From: JBBSGD01 sp038254435
GTDB lineage: Bacteria; Actinomycetota; CADDZG01; WHSQ01
DNA: 12,243 nucleotides
Direction: 5' to 3'
Assembly: GCA_038254435.1 (NCBI GenBank)
Contig: JBBSGD010000050.1
Coordinates: 1 to 12,243, forward strand
A model generated the notes under the pieces. The model did not search any database. It was not told the origin of the DNA and saw nothing but the letters and a program-made list of their open reading frames with translations. Made by a program: the position numbers and the translations under genes. This document shows, piece after piece, positions 7,260 to 12,243 of this stretch. Positions within the stretch are counted from its first letter, which is position 1; every line of letters starts with the position of its first letter.

Positions 7260-7880
7260 ATGCACGCCCTCACCGACCTCATGCAGCACTGGGTGGCCGA
7301 CTACGGTTACCTTGCCATCTTCATTCTCATGCTGGCCGAATCTGCCTGCATCCCCGTGCCCAGCGAGGTCACGATGCTCGTCGGCGGATGGTACTCGGCC
7401 AACGGCACGCTGGACTTCTGGCTCGTCGGTGGGGCGGGCGTGCTCGGCAACCTGGCCGGATCGCTGATCGCCTACTGGGTGGGCCGGAGCCTGGGCCGCG
7501 AGGTCCTCGATCGCTACGGCAAGCTCATTCTCGTCCGCAAGCATGACATCGATCGTGCCGAGGTCTGGTGGGCGCGCCATGGCCACGCAGCGACTTTCTT
7601 CTCCCGCTTGCTGCCGGTAGTGCGCACCTTCATCTCGCTCCCCGCCGGCATCGCCCGCATGCCGCTCGGCAAGTTCGTTCTCTACACGTTCCTCGGCGTG
7701 GTCCCGTGGACCTTCGCGCTGGCCCTGATCGGCAAAGTGGTGCAGGACAACTATGGAGCAGTAGCTTCGTACTTCAACCTGCCTACCTTCCTTATTCTCG
7801 GGGCGCTCATCGTGCTTGCCTTGCTGTGGTACGCAAAGCGGCGTCGGGACAAGGGGACCGAGGCCCCCAGCCGGAGCTAG
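7260..7880 (+). CDS. DedA-family integral membrane protein
   Basis: A 206-residue member of the DedA (SNARE-associated/VTT) family, inner-membrane proteins linked in other bacteria to membrane-potential homeostasis and to flipping of undecaprenyl phosphate or phospholipids. The N-terminal reentrant segment carries ESACIPVPSE (27-36), with the conserved acidic residues. The signature FSRLLPVVR (114-122) has the essential Arg and Pro. Membrane segments lie at about 16-45, 52-76, 137-162 and 175-192, and the C-terminus YAKRRRDKG is positively charged, fitting a cytoplasmic end. ATG-7260 starts the family-typical N-terminus, but no Shine-Dalgarno site precedes it. It is divergent from topA and convergent with the HD gene, with 4 bases between the stops. 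The precise substrate is not deducible. Confidence 0.92.
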   Translation: MHALTDLMQHWVADYGYLAIFILMLAESACIPVPSEVTMLVGGWYSANGTLDFWLVGGAGVLGNLAGSLIAYWVGRSLGREVLDRYGKLILVRKHDIDRAEVWWARHGHAATFFSRLLPVVRTFISLPAGIARMPLGKFVLYTFLGVVPWTFALALIGKVVQDNYGAVASYFNLPTFLILGALIVLALLWYAKRRRDKGTEAPSRS

Positions 7881-7884
7881 GCGA

Positions 7885-8436
7885 TCAGGCGAGACCGATC
7901 TCGGGGGCGACGAGCTGGAGGCCATCGATGCCGATGGAGATGAAGTCGTCCATCGGGATGCCGATCGATTCCTCGACGTCATAGATCTTGTCTCGTTCGA
8001 CCCCCGGTGCGAACGACTTCTCCTTGAGCTTCTTCTTGACAGAGGACACCTTCATTCCCTCGGCTTTGGTCGGGCGCACGAGGGCGCACGCCACGAGCAG
8101 CCCCGCGACCCCGTCTGCGTGGACGATGGCCCGCGACATCAAACCGGTGGCGTGCGCGGGGTCTACGTGCGCGATGACGGCGTTGAGAACATCCTCGTCC
8201 TCATAGCCCTCGGCTCGCAGCCACTCAACGGTCTGGTGTCCATGGCGCTCGAAGTTGTCCTCGGTGACGTCGTAGTCGAGATCATGGAAGAGTCCCGCCA
8301 GACCCCAGCGGCTTTCGTCCTCCCCGAAGCTCCTGGCGAGCGCGCGCATGACGCCCTCGACCGCGATGAGATGACGGTAGGTGATGTCCTTGTTGGAGTA
8401 CTTGTCGACCAGCGCCAGCGCTTGCTCGCGTTCCAT
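7885..8436 (-). CDS. HD-domain protein, putative metal-dependent phosphohydrolase
   Basis: A 183-residue protein with an HD hydrolase fold. His22, His51-Asp52 (in GLFHDLDYD) and Asp108 (in HADG) supply the expected metal ligands, with His65, His67 and His90 as further candidates. HD enzymes hydrolyse phosphoesters of nucleotides and similar compounds; the substrate here is unknown. The domain fills residues 20-115. The remaining ~65 residues include a Lys-rich stretch (SSVKKKLKEK, about 131-140) and an acidic end. ATG-8436 is chosen because AAAGG lies 7 bases upstream and the codons before it are Arg-rich and overlap trkA. It starts 16 bases after the second trkA gene, so it is probably the last gene of a three-gene operon with the two RCK proteins. 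A role in their signalling is inference only. Confidence 0.85.
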   Translation of the reverse strand: MEREQALALVDKYSNKDITYRHLIAVEGVMRALARSFGEDESRWGLAGLFHDLDYDVTEDNFERHGHQTVEWLRAEGYEDEDVLNAVIAHVDPAHATGLMSRAIVHADGVAGLLVACALVRPTKAEGMKVSSVKKKLKEKSFAPGVERDKIYDVEESIGIPMDDFISIGIDGLQLVAPEIGLA

Positions 8437-8452
8437 TTCCGTGCCTTTCGAA

Positions 8453-9142
8453 TCAGCCTGCGAGAGCCCGCCGCAGATCGTCCTCGGCCTCCGGCGCCGC
8501 CAGGGCCATGACCTCGTCACCGGCCTCGAGCGGAGTCTCGGCCTGCGGGGTCACGACGTGACGATCGCGCAGGATGGCAACCAGCGTGCAGTCGGACGGC
8601 ATCCTCAGGTCGCCTACCGTCTTCCCGCACGCAGGTGACCCCTCTGCAAGAGTGATCTCGAGCAGCGCAATCTTGCCTTGCTCGAGGCTCATCAGGCGGA
8701 CGAGATCTCCCACCGACACGGCCTCCTCTACGAGCGACGTGAGCACCTGAGGAGTTGACACGGCAACGTCCACCCCCCATGACTCGGTGAAAAGCCACTG
8801 GTTGTCGGGATGATTTACGCGGCCCACGACGCGCGGGACGGCAAACTCCTGCTTCGCGAGCAAGGAAATCACGACATTGTCCTCGTCGTCGCCGGTCGCC
8901 GCAACGATGACATCGCAGGACGACAGCACCGCGGAATCGAGCACGTGAAGCTCGCACGCGTCCCCGGTGACCCAGTGCGCGTCGATGTGCTCCTCGAGAG
9001 TTTCGACGAGCTGAGGGTTCTGCTCGATGATCACCACGTCGTGCCCCCGCTCGAGCAAGTCCTTTGCAACGTGGCGCCCGACGTTGCCCGCTCCGGCAAT
9101 GGCGATCCTGATCTTCCTTCGAGGGGACTGCGACTCGGTCAC
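8453..9142 (-). CDS. trkA: TrkA-family potassium uptake regulator (second RCK protein)
   Basis: A 229-residue cytoplasmic gating subunit of Trk/Ktr-type potassium transporters. After a short basic leader, the RCK-N Rossmann domain has GAGNVG (17-22) for NAD(H) and Glu40 at the end of strand 2. The smaller RCK-C domain (about residues 140-229) runs from LEQGKIALLEITL to the end. The start is a GTG overlapping the TGA of the preceding trkA (GTGA). It differs clearly from its neighbour, so the two are probably paired subunits rather than a recent duplication, as for CeoB/CeoC of Mycobacterium. No TrkH or KtrB channel gene is visible, so the membrane partner lies elsewhere. Confidence 0.92.
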   Translation of the reverse strand: MTESQSPRRKIRIAIAGAGNVGRHVAKDLLERGHDVVIIEQNPQLVETLEEHIDAHWVTGDACELHVLDSAVLSSCDVIVAATGDDEDNVVISLLAKQEFAVPRVVGRVNHPDNQWLFTESWGVDVAVSTPQVLTSLVEEAVSVGDLVRLMSLEQGKIALLEITLAEGSPACGKTVGDLRMPSDCTLVAILRDRHVVTPQAETPLEAGDEVMALAAPEAEDDLRRALAG

Positions 9143-9801
9143 TCCGGTAGACCCACCTTCTTTAACTCTTCTGGCAGCTCCGCCACTCTCATGCGCGGCG
9201 TGGAGATGTGAAGGATGTCGCCCTCCTGGATTGTGAGCTCCTTGTCGGGCAGGCGGGGAACACCGAAGCGGCTCACCGCAACCACCCGTCTCTGACCCTC
9301 CAGATCCAGCTCGAGGGCGCGCTTTCCAACGGTCTCGGACGGAGCCGACAGGGCAGTGACCACGATCTCGCCATTGTCGATCGTGTACTCGACCGGGATG
9401 TCCTCGGGCAAGAGGAAGCGCAGCATCTGATCGGTGGTCCAGCGCACCGTCGCTACCGTCTGGATGCCGAGACGCTGATAAATCTGAGCGCGTCGCGGAT
9501 CGTAGATGCGAGCAACCACCTGCGGCACCCTGTAGTGCTCGCGCGCCACCCGCGCCGACACGATGTTCGAGTTGTCGCCGCTGGTCACTGCCGCAAAGGC
9601 CCCGGCCTCTTCGATGCCGGCCTCTTCGAGTACCTCGCGATCGAACACGAAGCCCAACACCCGCTTGCCAGAGAAGTCCTGGCGGACGCGCTCGAATGCC
9701 TTGCGGTCCTTGTCGACCAAGGCGATCGTGTGCCCGAGACGTTGAAGACTGGTGGCGAGCTCCGTACCGACTCGCCCGCAACCCGCAATCACCACGTGCA
9801 C
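9139..9801 (-). CDS. trkA: TrkA-family potassium uptake regulator (first RCK protein)
   Basis: A 220-residue RCK protein: the Rossmann domain begins MHVVIAGCGRVG with GCGRVG (7-12) binding NAD(H), and Asp30 closes strand 2. TSGDNSNIVSARVAR lies at about 83-97. RCK-C occupies about residues 135-220, ending with ISTPRMRVAELPEEL. In Trk/Ktr systems such proteins form rings that open or close the channel in response to nucleotides. GTG-9801 is preceded by a GAGGGG about 10 bases away; a later GTG two codons on would only remove two residues. It leads a tight operon with the second trkA (4-base overlap) and the HD gene, and is divergent from the OB-fold gene. Confidence 0.92.
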   Translation of the reverse strand: MHVVIAGCGRVGTELATSLQRLGHTIALVDKDRKAFERVRQDFSGKRVLGFVFDREVLEEAGIEEAGAFAAVTSGDNSNIVSARVAREHYRVPQVVARIYDPRRAQIYQRLGIQTVATVRWTTDQMLRFLLPEDIPVEYTIDNGEIVVTALSAPSETVGKRALELDLEGQRRVVAVSRFGVPRLPDKELTIQEGDILHISTPRMRVAELPEELKKVGLPE

Positions 9802-9890
9802 TAAGAGGTGCCCCTCAAAGAGCTGCTCCTTACGTCCCCGCGCCTCAACCCACTACCCGTTCCAAGATAGGTACGGCGCGCCGATACTGC

Positions 9891-9903
9891 CATACTTTTC
9901 GCG
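9891..9903 (+). promoter_or_regulatory. Candidate -10 element giving a leaderless OB-fold mRNA
   Basis: CATACT (9891-9896), or overlapping TACTTT (9893-9898, matching TANNNT), lies just before the GTG at 9903. Transcription starting 5-7 bases downstream would begin at or next to the start codon. No Shine-Dalgarno site precedes the GTG, which fits leaderless translation as common in actinobacteria. No clear -35 is seen. Confidence 0.35.
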
Positions 9904-10280
9904 TGCCTCTCTTTCGCGGCTTCCTTACAAAGCTGACCCGGCCTCCCGAAGAGCTGAGGGCCGAGCATCTCAAGGCGTGGATGTCAAAGCTGCCCGAAGT
10001 GACTCCCATTGGGGACCTTCAGGCACGGAGGAGATTCCGAGCCGCAGGAGTCATCCGGAACATCCGCATCGACCCGCGCGAGGGCAGCGGGTCGATCGAG
10101 GCAAGCATCACGGACGGCACCGGAGAGATGGTGGCGAAGTGGCTCGGCCGGTCCACCATGTCCGGCATCCGCTTGGGCGCCGGTCTGATCGTAGAGGGCA
10201 CCATCGGCGTTGCCGACAACGGGGTGCCGCTGGTCCTCAACCCCGAGTACGAGCTGACGGCCGGTCCCAGCCGGGGCTGA
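9903..10280 (+). CDS. OB-fold nucleic-acid-binding domain protein
   Basis: A 125-residue cytoplasmic protein. Residues 1-40 are helical and basic/acidic (PLFRGFLTKLTRPPEELRAE). From about 43 to 117 runs a five-strand OB-fold of the tRNA-anticodon/SSB-like type: RFRAAGVIRNIRI, then SIEASITDGTGEMVAKWLG and GLIVEGTIG to the end. OB-folds of this class bind single-stranded nucleic acid; its ligand is unknown. The start is GTG because the family N-terminus begins there; the frame upstream lacks sense. Its place beside two divergent trkA-type genes matches Rv2694c beside ceoB/ceoC in Mycobacterium, so this is conserved synteny. It ends before a bidirectional hairpin and converges on hppA. Confidence 0.85.
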   Translation: MPLFRGFLTKLTRPPEELRAEHLKAWMSKLPEVTPIGDLQARRRFRAAGVIRNIRIDPREGSGSIEASITDGTGEMVAKWLGRSTMSGIRLGAGLIVEGTIGVADNGVPLVLNPEYELTAGPSRG

Positions 10281-10291
10281 ACGTTCTCCGC

Positions 10292-10317
10292 CCGCGACAA
10301 AGGGCTCTCGCGGGCCT
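10292..10317. terminator. Hairpin terminator between convergent OB-fold and hppA genes
   Basis: GCCCGCGA (10292-10299) and TCGCGGGC (10310-10317) form a perfect 8-bp stem with a 10-base loop, 11 bases past the OB-fold stop. A pyrimidine-rich CTCTTCT follows on the plus strand. The symmetric stem between convergent stops suggests it may serve both genes, although a strong T-run is absent. Confidence 0.55.
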
Positions 10318-10340
10318 CTTCTGCAGCGAAGCCTTGCCGG

Positions 10341-12243
10341 CTATGCCGCGGCACCGGCCTTGGCGGGCTCCTCGGGAGAGCCGGCCCCGAGGTCGGCTTC
10401 ACCCCGCCGCTGCGAGATCACGAACGTGCCCACGAGCAGCAGCAATCCGATGACGATGACCGCAACTCTCAGGGTGTTGTTGTTGTCGTCGATGGCAGTG
10501 ACTACGGAGCCCGCAACAAGCAAAGACACGAGGTTCATAACCTTGATGAGAGGGTTCAGCGCGGGACCGGCCGTGTCCTTGAACGGATCTCCGACCGTGT
10601 CGCCGATCACTCCCGCAGCGTGCGCGTCCGAGCCCTTGCCCCCGTGCGCGCCGTCCTCGATGAGCTTCTTGGCATTGTCCCACGCACCACCCGCGTTGGA
10701 CAGCATGACGGCCAGCAGCTGACCGCACAAGATCGCGCCGGCGAGGTAAGCGCCGAGCGCAACCGCCCCGAAGGCAAAGCCCACGACAATCGGGGTGACG
10801 ATCGCAAGTATTCCGGGAGTGGCCAGCTCTTGTAGCGAGCTCCTGGTGCAGATGTCGACCACCCGCGCGTAATCCGGCTTCACGGAGAAATCCATGATCC
10901 CGGGGTTCTTGCGGAACTGCTCGCGTACCTCCATGACCACGGTGCCGGCAGACCGGCCCACCGCACGAATGAGAAGCGATGCGAACATGAAGGGCACTGC
11001 TCCGCCGATCAGCAGGCCCACAAGGATGTTGGGCTGCGACACGTCGATGCCGCCGCCACCCGCCAGATCACGGAACGATCCGAACAACGATGTCGCGGCG
11101 AGAACTGCAGTCGCGATGGCAATGCCCTTGGTGATCGCCTTAGTGGTGTTACCGACGGCGTCGAGACCCGCCATGATGTGGTCCGCCTCTTCTCCGAGGC
11201 CTCCGGACATCTCGGCTATTCCGTGCGCGTTGTCAGACACCGGACCATAGGTGTCCATGGACACGATGACGCCCACGGTGGTCAGCAAGCCCATACCGGT
11301 CAAAGACACGAAGTACAGCGACTGATGTATCTCTCCGCCGCCCAAAAGGAAAGCAGCGAAAATAGCGGCGGCCACCGTGAGCAAGCCAAACACGGCCGAC
11401 TCCATCCCGATGGCGAAGCCCGCGATGATTGTCGTCGCCGGCCCAGTTCTCGTCTGCCGCCCGATCTCCTGAACCGGCTTGCGCTCCGTCGAAGTGTAAT
11501 AGTCGGTCAGGAAGTGGATGATCGCCGCGAGCACGAGTCCGATCACTACCGCGAAGAAGACCTTGACATCCTTCACGTAGAACTGAGCCACTAGAAACAC
11601 GAGAATCGCCGCAGCAATCTCGGAGGCGATGAAGCCGCGGTTGATCGCCTTCATCCCGTGCTCGTTCTCAGTGCGCGGTTTGACCAGCTGGATGCCGATG
11701 ATCGAAGTGAGGACGCCGACGCCGGTGACGAGCAGTGGGAACAGCACGGCGGCAACCACTCCGATCCCGAGGCTCGAGGCCGCGAAGAATCCGAGAATCA
11801 GGCCGGCCACCAGCGTCACCTCATAGGACTCGAAGAGGTCCGCCGCCATCCCGGCGCAGTCGCCCACGTTGTCGCCCACGTTGTCGGCGATCGTGGCTGC
11901 GTTTCTGGGATCGTCTTCGGGAATGTTCTTTTCGACCTTCCCGACGAGGTCGGCACCCACGTCCGCAGCCTTGGTAAAGATCCCGCCGCCGACACGCATG
12001 AACATCGCCAGGAGCGCGGCCCCGAATCCGAGACCGAACAGCACCAGTGGAGCATCGCCCCGGTAGATGATGAAGACCACCGATGCACCGAGCAGGCCGA
12101 GACCCACGGTGAACATCCCGGCCACGCCTCCGGTGCGGAATGCAATCCCCATCGCCTCGCGCATGCTGCGTCGGGCTGCGGATGCAACGCGCACGTTGGC
12201 GCGCACCGCGAGGCTCATGCCGACGTAGCCGGTGATGGCCGAG
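10341..12243 (-). CDS. hppA: Membrane H+-translocating pyrophosphatase (N-terminus beyond window)
   Basis: A proton-pumping pyrophosphatase that couples pyrophosphate hydrolysis to H+ export across the membrane. The frame is open through the right edge; the first visible residues SAITGYVGMSLAVRANVRVA are the conserved family segment, so roughly the first 100 residues are missing. The catalytic site is intact: DVGADLVGKVEKN, then DDPRNAATIADNVGDNVGD, with DNAHGIAEM and DTVGDPFKDTAGPALNPLIK later on. The motif GNTTKAITKG has Lys (codon 11139-11141) where potassium-dependent enzymes have Ala, which places it in the K+-independent class. Many hydrophobic helices alternate with these loops. The C-terminal tail is short (EEPAKAGAAA). 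The gene converges on the OB-fold gene with a hairpin between them; upstream regulation is outside the window. Confidence 0.97.
   Translation of the reverse strand, partial: SAITGYVGMSLAVRANVRVASAARRSMREAMGIAFRTGGVAGMFTVGLGLLGASVVFIIYRGDAPLVLFGLGFGAALLAMFMRVGGGIFTKAADVGADLVGKVEKNIPEDDPRNAATIADNVGDNVGDCAGMAADLFESYEVTLVAGLILGFFAASSLGIGVVAAVLFPLLVTGVGVLTSIIGIQLVKPRTENEHGMKAINRGFIASEIAAAILVFLVAQFYVKDVKVFFAVVIGLVLAAIIHFLTDYYTSTERKPVQEIGRQTRTGPATTIIAGFAIGMESAVFGLLTVAAAIFAAFLLGGGEIHQSLYFVSLTGMGLLTTVGVIVSMDTYGPVSDNAHGIAEMSGGLGEEADHIMAGLDAVGNTTKAITKGIAIATAVLAATSLFGSFRDLAGGGGIDVSQPNILVGLLIGGAVPFMFASLLIRAVGRSAGTVVMEVREQFRKNPGIMDFSVKPDYARVVDICTRSSLQELATPGILAIVTPIVVGFAFGAVALGAYLAGAILCGQLLAVMLSNAGGAWDNAKKLIEDGAHGGKGSDAHAAGVIGDTVGDPFKDTAGPALNPLIKVMNLVSLLVAGSVVTAIDDNNNTLRVAVIVIGLLLLVGTFVISQRRGEADLGAGSPEEPAKAGAAA

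Noticed and set aside
8453..9781. A single 442-residue gene spanning both trkA regions
   Set aside because: Its first half is out of frame with the first TrkA, which has a clean RCK-N and RCK-C in another phase; the true second gene starts at GTG-9142.

Overview
The window is GC-rich bacterial chromosome, most likely from an uncultured or deep-branching member of the Actinomycetota. The evidence is gene order. The minus-strand run topA, MFS-thymidylate kinase fusion, holB matches an arrangement known from Streptomyces and relatives. Two adjacent single-RCK TrkA proteins divergent from a small OB-fold protein match ceoB/ceoC and Rv2694c of Mycobacterium. GTG starts and 4-base GTGA overlaps are common. 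This placement is inference from content; no rRNA or other phylogenetic marker is present.

Layout from left to right. (1) 1-711, minus: a class I SAM methyltransferase whose C-terminus is cut by the window edge. (2) 712-1185: a 474-bp gap with a small hairpin, weak short reading frames that may be decayed coding sequence, and the leader of the next gene. (3) 1186-1548, plus: a glyoxalase-like VOC protein. (4) 7050-1550, minus: topA (DNA topoisomerase I), an MFS transporter domain fused to thymidylate kinase, and holB (clamp-loader delta prime). The last two overlap by 4 bases; a 204-bp gap with a perfect palindrome separates topA from the fusion. (5) 7051-7259: the topA/dedA divergent region, with a good sigma-70-type topA promoter. 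(6) 7260-7880, plus: a DedA-family membrane protein. (7) 9801-7885, minus: a tight three-gene unit of two TrkA-type RCK proteins and an HD-domain protein. (8) 9903-10280, plus: an OB-fold protein, possibly leaderless. (9) A convergent hairpin terminator, then 10341-12243, minus: most of a membrane H+-pumping pyrophosphatase, with its N-terminus beyond the right edge.

The topA-tmk-holB block groups DNA topology, dTTP supply and replisome clamp loading. The trkA pair plus HD gene looks like a regulatory unit for cation transport. The pyrophosphatase conserves energy from the pyrophosphate released by biosynthesis.

Most of the window is ordinary core-genome content. I found no phage-defence system, CRISPR array, insertion sequence or clear mobile element. 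The points most worth checking are the MFS-thymidylate kinase fusion, a topoisomerase I that carries both zinc ribbons and a Lys/Ser/Ala tail, the RCK-RCK-HD operon, the palindrome upstream of the fusion gene, and the possible gene remnants at 712-1063.
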